DNA of 64,000 nt from Porphyrobacter sp. SLTP (GTDB taxonomy: Bacteria; Pseudomonadota; Alphaproteobacteria; Sphingomonadales; Sphingomonadaceae). Under the pieces are notes generated by a model. The model ran no database searches. It saw nothing but the letters and a program-made list of their open reading frames with translations, and was not told the DNA's origin. The position numbers and the translations under genes were made by a program. Location: assembly GCF_009905735.1 (NCBI RefSeq), contig NZ_JAAALE010000016.1, forward strand, positions 1 to 64,000, given 5' to 3'. Below, in pieces: positions 34,014 through 41,483 of this stretch (positions are counted from its first letter, which is position 1; each line of letters starts with the position of its first letter).

Positions 34014-36089
34014 TCAGGCGGCGAGGCTGTCACCGTTTTCTTTGCTTAAGAGCGCGCGAAACCCACGCTCATCGAGCGGAGGACTGAGCAAAAATCCCTG
34101 TACCTGCGTGCAGCCCTCTGCGCGCAGCTGGTCAAGCTGGGCCTGCGTCTCAATCCCCTCGGCGGTCGTCGTCATCCCGAGGCTAGCCCCAAGACTCGCG
34201 ACCGCCTGGACGATCGCTGCCGCGTCCGCACGACTATCCATGTCAGCCACGAACGATCGGTCGATCTTGATTTTGTCGAACGGGAACGAACGCAGATAGC
34301 TCAGGCTGGAATAGCCGGTGCCAAAATCATCGAGCGCGATGCGAACGCCCAGAGCCTTGAGTTGGTGCAGCAGGTCAACGGTCCCAAGGTCACTCTGCAT
34401 CAGGACCCCTTCCGTGATCTCCAATTCGAGCCGGTCGGGGCTCAGCCCGGCATTGATGAGCGCTGAGGTGATTACGCTCACCAGCCCCGGGTGTTGAAAC
34501 TGGACCGGGGACAGGTTGACCGCCAAGCGGACATGCTCCGGCCAAGTTGAGGCGACTTGGCATGCGTGCTGAAGGATCCATTGGCCGAGTGGAACGATCA
34601 GTCCGATCTCTTCGGCCAGTGGGATGAATTCGTCTGGCGGGACAAGCCGCCCGTCGGACATGCGCCAGCGGACCAGAGCCTCGGCCGCGACTATACGGGC
34701 CGACGCGAGGTCGACCAATGGCTGGAAGTCGAGTTGGAACTGGCCATCGGCGAGGGCCCGACGAAGGTCCATTTCCAGCTTCCGCCGCTCCTGAATGCGT
34801 AACCCCATCTCGGCATCGAAGAACCGGAAAATGCCGCGCCCTTCAGCCTTCGCTCGATAAAGCGCCATGTCCGCTGTGCGGAGTAACCCCTGAGGGTCGT
34901 TGCCATCGCGCGGAGCCAGCGCAATCCCGACGCTGAGCCCGATGCTCACTGCTTGTCCCTCAATCTCATATGTCGCGCCGACGCTGTTGATCAGGTCAGC
35001 GGCAAGTACGCTGGCTTCCTCGGGACCGGCACCAGCCACGAACAGCACAAATTCGTCCCCTCCGATCCGGGCGACAAGGCTGCGGTCGACCGGTACGTTG
35101 GCCAACAAACGCTTTGTCACTTGGACCAGGAGCGCATCTCCGGCAGCGTGACCGAGCGTGTCATTGACCGCCTTGAACCGGTCGAGATCAAGACAAAGCA
35201 CGGCAAGCCGACGCCGCCCGCGGCAACGGGACAGCGCTTTCGCCAGCTGCTCGTCAAATTCTACGCGGTTAGGGAGGTCCGTCAGACAGTCGTGACGCGC
35301 CATATGGGCGATGCGGGCATCCGCAGCGCGGCGCTGCGTGATGTCACGGACGACATCCACCCAGCCTATGAAGTTGTCATTGGCATCGAACACAAGCCGG
35401 GGGGAGCTCTCGATCCAGACCGCCTGCCCATCCGCCTTCAATACCCGGTATTCGGTTGTTTCTTTTCGCACTTGGCACCGATCGGCCAATTGCACGCGGA
35501 AGACCTCGTTTATGCGTTCCACATCATCGGGATGTATCAAATCGCTGACATAGTGACCGATCAGGCTTTCGGGCTCCCGTCCGAGCAAGTGCCTTACCGA
35601 TCGCGATACAAACTCAATCCGTCCGCTTGCCGAAGTTCGCAGCACCACATCACGAATATTTTCGGCGACAAAGCGGTATGCACGCTCTGATTCCACGAGG
35701 CTATTCGTATCGACGAGCTCGGTAACATCGTTCATCGATCCCAGCAGCCAGGTCTCGCCATCTTCGTCGGGAGGCAACTGCACCGCCTTGACGATGACGT
35801 GGCGAATCTCCCCGCTGGGTCTCACAATGCGTTCCCGCCAGCTATGGGTTCCGCCGGCTTCCAGAAACTGCCTCCATTGCCGAGCGACATAATTGGCATC
35901 GTCAGGGTGGTTCAGTTTGAAGACCGTCTCGTTGTTGGGCGGTTCGGACCCACGGGGGAGCCCGTAAATGTCGAACATCCCCTCGCTCCATAAGACCGTC
36001 CAGCGGCCTTTGGGGAGTACCGCCCAAGTGCCCTGTCCGACGCTGTCAAGGGCCTCGATGGCAAAGGAGGTGAGATCACTTCTCTTCAT
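34014..36089 (-). CDS. PAS-PAS-GGDEF-EAL cyclic-di-GMP signalling protein
   Basis: 691 residues, no membrane segment. Two PAS domains (about 20-125, 140-258), a diguanylate cyclase domain with intact GGDEF at 343-347 and no RxxD inhibitory site just before it, and a phosphodiesterase domain with EALVRW at 470-475 and later DDFGTGYSSL and EGIETQAQ. Both catalytic motifs look active. It sits between nusG and rplK, which are normally neighbours. Bases sampled by eye are about 55-58% G+C against about 65% around it, suggesting later insertion. Confidence 0.92.
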   Translation of the reverse strand: MKRSDLTSFAIEALDSVGQGTWAVLPKGRWTVLWSEGMFDIYGLPRGSEPPNNETVFKLNHPDDANYVARQWRQFLEAGGTHSWRERIVRPSGEIRHVIVKAVQLPPDEDGETWLLGSMNDVTELVDTNSLVESERAYRFVAENIRDVVLRTSASGRIEFVSRSVRHLLGREPESLIGHYVSDLIHPDDVERINEVFRVQLADRCQVRKETTEYRVLKADGQAVWIESSPRLVFDANDNFIGWVDVVRDITQRRAADARIAHMARHDCLTDLPNRVEFDEQLAKALSRCRGRRRLAVLCLDLDRFKAVNDTLGHAAGDALLVQVTKRLLANVPVDRSLVARIGGDEFVLFVAGAGPEEASVLAADLINSVGATYEIEGQAVSIGLSVGIALAPRDGNDPQGLLRTADMALYRAKAEGRGIFRFFDAEMGLRIQERRKLEMDLRRALADGQFQLDFQPLVDLASARIVAAEALVRWRMSDGRLVPPDEFIPLAEEIGLIVPLGQWILQHACQVASTWPEHVRLAVNLSPVQFQHPGLVSVITSALINAGLSPDRLELEITEGVLMQSDLGTVDLLHQLKALGVRIALDDFGTGYSSLSYLRSFPFDKIKIDRSFVADMDSRADAAAIVQAVASLGASLGMTTTAEGIETQAQLDQLRAEGCTQVQGFLLSPPLDERGFRALLSKENGDSLAA

Positions 36090-36152
36090 GCCGCCAGTTT
36101 TGCGAACAACGGCATTTCAAATCAGTATGTTGTTCGATACGTGTTTATACCT

Positions 36153-36392
36153 TCACAGCGCGTCCCGCTGTGCGTCAGACATGGCAGCGGCCTGTTGCGT
36201 ATGGATGACGGCACCGTCTTGCACAGCGCGCGGCACCCGCAGCCCCTTGGTGCGACTGGTGAGGTGGAACTTGTGGCACAGCGCGCACTTGTAGGTGCGC
36301 AAGGTCACATCCGCCCGAACCGCTACAGCGTCCGCTTCCTCGCGGGTCGCATAGCGGCGCTTGCGCTGGCAGATGCCGGGGCGGGTTTTCAC
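36153..36392 (-). CDS. small Cys/His-containing protein, unknown
   Basis: 79 residues, GTG start, no better start upstream. The middle TYKCALCHKFHLTS, with two cysteines and two histidines, plus Cys8, could bind a zinc ion; RTKGLRVPRA follows. Similar short basic proteins with a C-x2-C-x-x-(W/F)-H-L-T segment occur in sphingomonads, as I recall, but I cannot name a function. It is 63 bp downstream of nothing else on its strand than nusG (172 bp) and precedes the GGDEF-EAL gene, so it may be part of the same inserted segment. Confidence 0.6.
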   Translation of the reverse strand: MKTRPGICQRKRRYATREEADAVAVRADVTLRTYKCALCHKFHLTSRTKGLRVPRAVQDGAVIHTQQAAAMSDAQRDAL

Positions 36393-36460
36393 GACACGAT
36401 AATTCTCGGGCGATGGAACGGCCTCGCCAGAGGCCGCAAGGGTGGTTGAGCCTCAAGCAG

Positions 36461-36557
36461 CGCAGCGGTAGGCCGACAAGGACGCCCGCCCGCAGGCGCC
36501 CGTAGGAGCGTAGCGACGAAGGAACCGCGCCGAGGACGCACCCGCGGAGGCGGGTGC
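36461..36557 (-). repeat. structured 3'-flank element, diverged copy D after nusG
   Basis: In the nusG sense it starts 8 bp after the stop with a perfect 8-bp hairpin (GCACCCGC / GCGGGTGC, loop CTCC, 36557-36538), then GTCCTCGG. About 40 nt further comes a core-like segment (36495-36470: CTGCGGGCGGGCG, TCCTTGTCGGCCT) that matches the core of copies A-C with a short insertion. The other hairpins are less clear. Confidence 0.55.
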
Positions 36558-36564
36558 GCAACCA

Positions 36565-37101
36565 CTATTTCGCCAATTCGACGTGCTCGAAATCGAGCTC
36601 CACCGGGGTGGCGCGGCCGAAGATCGAAACGCTGACCTTGACCTTGGCCTTGTCGAAATCGAGTTCTTCCACGATCCCGTTGAAGCTGGCGAACGGGCCA
36701 TCGAGCACCTTGACCGAATCGCCGATCTCGTAATCGACGCTGATCTCGCGCTTGGGTGCGGCCTGCGCATCGGCGACGCCGCCGAAATAGCGCGAGGCTT
36801 CTTTTTCCGAAATCGCCTGCGGCTTGTTCATCGAGCCGAGGAAACCGGTCACCTTCGGGGTGTTCTTCACCAGGTGGTAGACATCGTCAGTCAGGTTGAG
36901 CTTGGCCAGCACATAGCCGGGCATGAACTTGCGTTCGACCTGGACCTTCTTGCCGCGCTTTACTTCGGTCACGGTCTCGGTCGGCACCTGAACTTCTTCG
37001 ACCCCGTCCGACAGGCCGAGCCGTTCGGCTTCCGAAATGATCGCGTCGCGAACCTTGTTCTCGAAACCGGAGTAAGCGTGGATGATGTACCAGCGAGCCA
37101 T
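36565..37101 (-). CDS. nusG: transcription termination/antitermination factor NusG
   Basis: 178 residues, usual length. The start ARWYIIHAYSGFENKVRDA, the NGN motif FMPGYVLAKL and the KOW segment EIGDSVKVLDGPFASFNG are clear. NusG binds RNA polymerase and couples it to Rho or the ribosome. It follows secE after 58 bp. The expected rplK next door is displaced by 2.9 kb. Confidence 0.96.
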   Translation of the reverse strand: MARWYIIHAYSGFENKVRDAIISEAERLGLSDGVEEVQVPTETVTEVKRGKKVQVERKFMPGYVLAKLNLTDDVYHLVKNTPKVTGFLGSMNKPQAISEKEASRYFGGVADAQAAPKREISVDYEIGDSVKVLDGPFASFNGIVEELDFDKAKVKVSVSIFGRATPVELDFEHVELAK

Positions 37102-37159
37102 GGAGAGTCCTTGGAAATAGAGATCTGACGGGCAGAGATATTCGGGCGCGCCGTGCGCC

Positions 37160-37402
37160 TTATTGCAGCAGGCTGATCGCGCCGCGCACGACCGCGCCGA
37201 AGAGGCTATCGATACCGAGGAAGAAGATCGAGAGAATCATCATGAAGATGAACACGAAGATCGCCGTGCGCACGGTTTCCTCGCGGGTCGGCCAGACGAT
37301 CTTGTTCGTCTCGGCCTTGACCTGACTGAAGAACTCGCCGGGCGAGGTCTTGCGCTTTTTCTCTTCAACCTTGCCGAGTTCGGCGTTCTTCTGATCGGCC
37401 AT
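37160..37402 (-). CDS. secE: preprotein translocase subunit SecE
   Basis: 80 residues. A charged N-terminus, the conserved amphipathic helix FFSQVKAETNKIVWPTREETV, then one membrane helix (IFVFIFMMILSIFFLGIDSLF), the single-span alphaproteobacterial form. It stabilises SecY. The promoter region upstream (37532-37560) shares its -35 with that of rplK. Confidence 0.95.
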   Translation of the reverse strand: MADQKNAELGKVEEKKRKTSPGEFFSQVKAETNKIVWPTREETVRTAIFVFIFMMILSIFFLGIDSLFGAVVRGAISLLQ

Positions 37403-37531
37403 GATAGCCCGTTCCTTCGCGTAATGCCTGCTCGTCCTGTCCGAGACGGCTTTCAGGTAGGGGGCCGCGCCGCCCGGGACAAGGTCGCCGGAGGGGCTGG
37501 AGATCTACCGATGTCGGATAAGACGCCGAGG

Positions 37532-37560
37532 CTCTTACGCGCGGGACAGCGCAAATGCAA
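37532..37560 (-). promoter_or_regulatory. candidate promoter of secE-nusG
   Basis: On the minus strand TTGCAT (37560-37555) and TAAGAG (37537-37532) are 17 bp apart. The flanking CTTGCATT matches the candidate rplK promoter. The start codon of secE is about 130 bp downstream. Confidence 0.5.
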
Positions 37561-37599
37561 GATTGCTTGGGGCGCGGATGCGCACGCGGGCGGCGCGCC

Positions 37600-37752
37600 T
37601 CAGCGCGTCCCGAACAGCCGGGCGATCAGGCTACCGCTGGGTTGCATCGGCAGGAGCGGGCCGTGGATCGCCCGGCCCCGTGCCGGATCGCGTGTGGGAC
37701 GCGGGCTGACCCACTGATCGGGCCGCGAGGAACGGAAGGTATAGGCGCTCAT
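37600..37752 (-). CDS. 50-residue conserved-looking small protein
   Basis: Starts MSAYTFRSSRPDQWVSPRP and ends IARLFGTR; the middle has IHGPLLPMQ. GGAGACACAGG lies directly before the ATG, an excellent ribosome binding site. The peptide has strong internal character (aromatic and Pro-rich motifs, no low complexity), unlike random frames here. I recall similar very short sphingomonad proteins with RPD-WVSPRP and HGP-PM motifs, but cannot name a role. It lies between tRNA-Trp and secE on their strand. Confidence 0.65.
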   Translation of the reverse strand: MSAYTFRSSRPDQWVSPRPTRDPARGRAIHGPLLPMQPSGSLIARLFGTR

Positions 37753-37907
37753 CCTGTGTCTCCTGTGCGAGGGCGGTCAATCGGTTCGTCGACAGGAATA
37801 CACGACTCGGCTTACGGGAGGATGAATGGATGGGATGGGATTGGGCGCCGAAAAGCACGGTCACTCGATGCCCGGAAGGATCCGCACGTTCAAAACGCGT
37901 GGGATTC

Positions 37908-37998
37908 GGTGTCGCAGACACCGCAAGGCCGACCGGCCGCCCGCAGAGACGCTGGCGCAGCCAGCATGAGCGAGGATTTCGCATCGCGGAAGCGATGC
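37908..37998 (-). repeat. structured 3'-flank element, copy C, in the gap after tRNA-Trp
   Basis: In the tRNA sense: hairpin 37998-37981 (GCATCGC / GCGATGC, loop TTCC), AAATCCTCGCTCAT, hairpin 37965-37951 (GCTGGC / GCCAGC, loop TGC), four bases, core 37946-37923 (CTGCGGGCGGCC then GGTCGGCCTTGC), hairpin 37922-37908 (GGTGTC / GACACC, loop TGC). The surrounding gap 37753-38128 (376 bp) shows no gene; it also has a small hairpin at about 38096-38112 (AACCGG / CCGGTT). Confidence 0.75.
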
Positions 37999-38128
37999 GG
38001 AACACAAACGATGCCAAGGGCGTCGCAAGCGCGACCGCGCGCCCGGACCGGCCCGGAATGCAGCGTAGCGGAATGGAGGATCAGCCGGGAGGACGAACCG
38101 GTGGAGGCCGGTTCGAAACACACACGAA

Positions 38129-38204
38129 TGGCAGGGGTGTGCGGACTCGAACCGCAGGCCCTCGGTTTTGGAGACCGATGCTCTACCAACTGAGCTACAC
38201 CCCT
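38129..38204 (-). tRNA. trnW: tRNA-Trp (anticodon CCA)
   Basis: On the minus strand a 76-nt cloverleaf: acceptor AGGGGTG / CACCCCT, D arm GCTC-AGTTGGTA-GAGC, anticodon arm CGGTCTCCAAAACCG with anticodon CCA, T arm with GGTTCGAGTCC, and an encoded CCA end at 38131-38129. Its position upstream of secE-nusG is the classical bacterial arrangement. Confidence 0.96.
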
Positions 38205-38298
38205 GCAGCGCGTTGGAGCGGTGCCTTTATCGAAGGCTTATCCGATAGGCAATGCTCTTTGCCTCATCCCGCGCGGCCATGTATTGTGCGCTGCAACC

Positions 38299-39105
38299 AT
38301 GCACGCGCCGATCCGCCCTCCTATCCCTGTCGAGACCCTGCTGCTGGCCTATCGCAGCGGAATCTTCCCGATGGCGGACAAACGCGAAGACGCCGAGGTG
38401 TTCTGGGTCGAGCCGCGCGACCGGGCGATCATTCCGCTGGACGGGCTGCATATCTCCAAGAGCTTGCGCAAGGTGCTGCGCATGGATCGCTTCACCGTGA
38501 CGGTTGATCGCGCCTTCGAAGAGGTGATCCGCGCCTGCGCCGAGCCGCGCGCCGATCATCCCGAAACCTGGATCAGCGAACGGATCGTACAGAGCTACAT
38601 CGGCCTCCATCGCGCCGGGCACGCTCATTCGGTTGAATGCTGGCTGGCGGGCGAGGATGGCGCGCCGCAGCTGGTGGGCGGCCTCTACGGGGTCAATTTC
38701 GACCGGGTGTTCTGCGGCGAATCGATGTTCAGCCGGGTGCCGGATGCGAGCAAGGTCGCGCTGGCGTGGCTGGTGGCGATGATGCGGCGCGCCGGGTTCG
38801 CCCTGCTCGACTGCCAGTTCATGACCGAGCACCTGCGCGCAATGGGGGCGACTGAGCTGGCGCAGGCGGATTACCGGCGTCTGGTGGAGCAGGCCAAAGG
38901 CCAGCCGCATGACAGCCTCGGCACCGCGTGGCGCCACTTCAGCCGGGGCTATGCGTCGGGGGTCGGAGCCGGGGTCGGGCTGGGTGCCGCCGTGGGCGTG
39001 GCCGACGGACGCGCGGCAGGCTTGCCCGAAGGATCGGGCGACGGCGCTGCCGAGCCTTCCTCGCCCGGGAAGCGCATCGTGCAATCCTTGACCCAGACAT
39101 CATAG
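38299..39105 (+). CDS. aat: leucyl/phenylalanyl-tRNA--protein transferase
   Basis: 268 residues. The family motifs are present: LLAYRSGIFPMAD, FWVEPRDRAIIPLDGLHISKSL, GLYGVNFDRVFCGESMFS and LLDCQFMTEHL. The enzyme adds Leu or Phe to N-terminal Arg/Lys for ClpS/ClpAP degradation (N-degron pathway). ATG 38299 matches the usual N-terminus; a further in-frame ATG 26 codons earlier is not needed. After WRHFSRGYASG the protein continues with about 45 low-complexity residues, beyond the normal end, overlapping the convergent DUF2155 gene by 157 bp. Confidence 0.92.
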   Translation: MHAPIRPPIPVETLLLAYRSGIFPMADKREDAEVFWVEPRDRAIIPLDGLHISKSLRKVLRMDRFTVTVDRAFEEVIRACAEPRADHPETWISERIVQSYIGLHRAGHAHSVECWLAGEDGAPQLVGGLYGVNFDRVFCGESMFSRVPDASKVALAWLVAMMRRAGFALLDCQFMTEHLRAMGATELAQADYRRLVEQAKGQPHDSLGTAWRHFSRGYASGVGAGVGLGAAVGVADGRAAGLPEGSGDGAAEPSSPGKRIVQSLTQTS

Positions 39106-39578
39106 ACCGGGTGTTCGACCACGTTGAGGCTGGGCGATTCGAGGAACAGCCAGCCTGAGAACACGCGCTTGTGCTGCGCTTCGCCGCGGCCCTTGATATC
39201 GACCTGCACGAAGGCCGCGGTCTGTTGCGGCATTTCCCATGGCGCGGTGCGCTCGCAGGCGGAGACACGGACGATCACCGGGCCGATCTCGCGGCTTTCG
39301 CCAGGCTTGAGCTTGATCTCTTCGGAGACATTGTTGCGCTTGTTGAGCAGGCCGAGCACGGCGATGCGCTCGTTCATCGGGGTCGCGCCGTAATCATTGA
39401 CCGGCGCGGCCGGGCTGGCCGCAGCCACGGGGCTTGCCTCACCCAGCGGCACCACCACCGCTTCGTTCTGGGATGCGCCCATGTCGCAAGCGGCAAGCAA
39501 CAGCACGCTCGCCAGCGGGAGGGCCAGGCCGAACTGCCGCACCGCGCGCCTCAGCTGTCCGCGCTGCCGGGGGTCCAC
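38949..39578 (-). CDS. DUF2155 domain exported lipoprotein-like protein
   Basis: 209 residues, GTG start overlapping the NDUFA12 gene by 28 bp. The signal ends LLLAAC, a lipobox, so it is probably a lipoprotein. The DUF2155 core (about 75-170: AVLGLLNKRNNVSEEIKLKPG, PPWEMPQ-like segment, FSGWLFLESPSLNVVEHPVYDVWV) is typical of alphaproteobacteria, function unknown. The C-terminal 35 residues are a Pro/Ala/Thr tail. It is coupled to the complex I accessory gene, which is also the usual neighbour in this group. Confidence 0.85.
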   Translation of the reverse strand: MDPRQRGQLRRAVRQFGLALPLASVLLLAACDMGASQNEAVVVPLGEASPVAAASPAAPVNDYGATPMNERIAVLGLLNKRNNVSEEIKLKPGESREIGPVIVRVSACERTAPWEMPQQTAAFVQVDIKGRGEAQHKRVFSGWLFLESPSLNVVEHPVYDVWVKDCTMRFPGEEGSAAPSPDPSGKPAARPSATPTAAPSPTPAPTPDA

Positions 39579-39982
39579 GCTTCGTAATCGCCCACGGCGC
39601 GGGCGCGCTGGCCGCCGCGCTCCAGGGCGCCTTGCGGGCGATAGGCCTGAACGGTGCCGGTGGCGTTGGGCGTATAATCCGCCTCCCAGATCCGCGGCGG
39701 CGGCAGGTGGCTTTCGGGCACGTCATCATAAGTGCCGTGCAGCCAGCCATGCCATTCGGCCGGCACGCGGCTCGCATCATTGGCGCCGTTGTAGATCACC
39801 CAGCGCTTTTCACGGCTGGTGTAGGAACCGGTGTTGAGCGCGGCCGCCTTTGGCTTTTCGCGGTAGTACTTATTGCCCGCGCCATCGGTGCCGACATGTT
39901 CACCGCCCGCGCGGCTCGCCCAGAGCTGCGTGCCGAGCGTGGCACCGTCCCACCAGGTGAAGATTTTTCCGAGGATACCCAT
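39551..39982 (-). CDS. NADH:ubiquinone oxidoreductase accessory subunit, NDUFA12 family
   Basis: 143 residues. MGILGKIFTWWDGATLGTQLW, then KRWVIYNGANDASRVPAEWHGWLHGTYD, is the NDUFA12/B17.2 signature found in mitochondrial and alphaproteobacterial complex I. The ATG at 39982 begins the family's conserved N-terminus; upstream residues in frame are not coding. DUF2155 overlaps its 3' end. Confidence 0.94.
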   Translation of the reverse strand: MGILGKIFTWWDGATLGTQLWASRAGGEHVGTDGAGNKYYREKPKAAALNTGSYTSREKRWVIYNGANDASRVPAEWHGWLHGTYDDVPESHLPPPRIWEADYTPNATGTVQAYRPQGALERGGQRARAVGDYEAWTPGSADS

Positions 39983-40035
39983 AGGCCGTGCGCCTAGCGG
40001 AATTGGCGGGGAGCGCCAAGGGGGTGTGTTCACCA

Positions 40036-40174
40036 GTCCCTCCCAGTTCGCCCGCGAATGGGGAGGTGGCACCGCGCAGCGGTGAGGGAGGGGTAAGGCG
40101 CGATGGCGGGATAGCCCCCTCCGTCAGCCGCCTGCGGCGTCTGCCACCTCCCCATCCCTTCAGGACGGGGAGGC
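40036..40174. repeat. REP-type extragenic palindrome between NDUFA12 and DUF192 genes
   Basis: The left arm (GGGGAGGTGGCACCGCGCAG, then CGGTGAGGGAGGGG, 40060-40093) is the near reverse complement of the right arm (CCCCTCCGTCAGCC to GCCACCTCCCC, 40116-40153), with smaller outer matches (CCCTCCCAG; GGGGAGGC). This pattern is frequent between sphingomonad genes. Confidence 0.8.
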
Positions 40175-40183
40175 ACTGTGCAA

Positions 40184-40681
40184 TCAGAAACTTACCCGGT
40201 CCCCCGGCACGATTCCCAGCTCCTTCGAGCGGCCCGCGCGCAATTCCAGCACCGCGCTTGCCAGCCCGCTCGATCGCACCGAATCGAGCGAATAGGGCAC
40301 GGTGTTCGCCGCGATATTGGTGATCCGCCCGTCCGGCCCGATGAAAATGATGTCGAGCGAAAGCGGGGTGTTCTTCATCCAGAAGCTCTTCGGCTCGGGC
40401 ACGGCGGAGGGGAAGATCATGCCCTCGTCATCGCCCAGCGACGTGCGGAACATCAGGCCCTTGGCCTGCGCTTCGGGGCTGGCGGCGACTTCGACTTTGA
40501 AGGCCAGCTTCTTGGTCCCGCGCTCGACCACCAGGTCGATGACTTCAAGGCCCGAGACCGGGTGACGCCCCGCTGTGGCCGGAGCAGGCGTCTGCGCGCT
40601 GGCCGTGGCGCTGGTCCCGGGAGAGCAGGCCGCGAGCAACCCCGCAGCCATCACCGCGCTTGCCAAGAGGTGCCTTACCAT
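40184..40681 (-). CDS. DUF192 domain lipoprotein
   Basis: 165 residues, signal ending LLAAC (lipobox). The DUF192 core reads FKVEVAASPEAQAKGLMFR, FPSAVPEPKSFWMKNTPLSLDIIFI, GLASAVLELRAG. Its function is not settled. The ATG at 40681 overlaps the recX stop by 7 bp, so the two are co-translated. Confidence 0.88.
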   Translation of the reverse strand: MVRHLLASAVMAAGLLAACSPGTSATASAQTPAPATAGRHPVSGLEVIDLVVERGTKKLAFKVEVAASPEAQAKGLMFRTSLGDDEGMIFPSAVPEPKSFWMKNTPLSLDIIFIGPDGRITNIAANTVPYSLDSVRSSGLASAVLELRAGRSKELGIVPGDRVSF

Positions 40682-41340
40682 TGTTCGTCCGTCCCTTCCT
40701 CGTCGGCAGCTTCGCCGAGCCATTCTTCCACATCCTCAAGGCTTCGGGCCGCGAGGATGAAGCGTGTGTGCTCGTACTGGTGGCCTGCGCGCAGCATTGC
40801 TGCAACGGCTTTTTCGCGGGCCTTGCGCGCGGCCAGCGGATCGCCGCCCTCCTCGGCAGACGCACCATAGGGGCCCAGCCGCCGCTTCCTTGCCATCAGC
40901 GCAGCGGCACGGCGGCTTGCCGCCTCGCCGGGCGCGTGAGCCTGGCGCAGCCCTTCACCCACACCGGCATGGCGCAGGGTCTCCTCGACCCGGCGTGCGC
41001 CATAGCCCCGCGCGCCAAGATCGCGGGCACGGGCCCGGGCATAGGCATCGTCATCGACATAGCCCAGCTCCACCAGCCGCGCGACGAGTGCGGGAATGTC
41101 TATCTCAATGGTGCGGCCATCCGCATCCTCGGCTTGCCCGCGTTCCCGAATCTTGCGCACAAGATAGCCCTCCAGCCGCGCGCCGGTGGTGGCGAACCGC
41201 GCCGCATAATGCAGCGCCAAATCGCGCAAAGTGGCCTCTCCCAGCGGAGGTTTCACCCGCTTCGCCGTCCGGCGTTCCTGCCTGGAATCCTCCCCGGTTT
41301 GGCGACCGGGTGATGACGAATTCGCTTTACGTGAAACCAT
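40675..41340 (-). CDS. recX: RecX family regulatory protein
   Basis: 221 residues. The helical three-repeat pattern of RecX is visible (ALHYAARFATTGARLEGYLVRKI, LVELGYVDDDAYARARARD, GYGARRVEETLRHAGV), the family that modulates RecA filaments. It has an extended basic N-terminus. A degenerate parS-like sequence covers its start. It is cotranscribed with the DUF192 gene. Confidence 0.85.
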   Translation of the reverse strand: MVSRKANSSSPGRQTGEDSRQERRTAKRVKPPLGEATLRDLALHYAARFATTGARLEGYLVRKIRERGQAEDADGRTIEIDIPALVARLVELGYVDDDAYARARARDLGARGYGARRVEETLRHAGVGEGLRQAHAPGEAASRRAAALMARKRRLGPYGASAEEGGDPLAARKAREKAVAAMLRAGHQYEHTRFILAARSLEDVEEWLGEAADEEGTDEQW

Positions 41341-41483
41341 TTCGCCTTATTCGTGCCACTTTCCTTGCCATATGCCTGAGATAGGACGCTGCCGGATAAT
41401 GCCCGGCGACACGGGGTTATGCCAGAGCGCGTACGTGATACCATCATGAAACGCGCCGCAACTGACGGGTATCGTTGAAAAAT

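Noticed and set aside
41323..41338. Second parS-like palindrome at the recX start
   Set aside because: Four mismatches to the 16-bp consensus, including outer bases; too degenerate to call.
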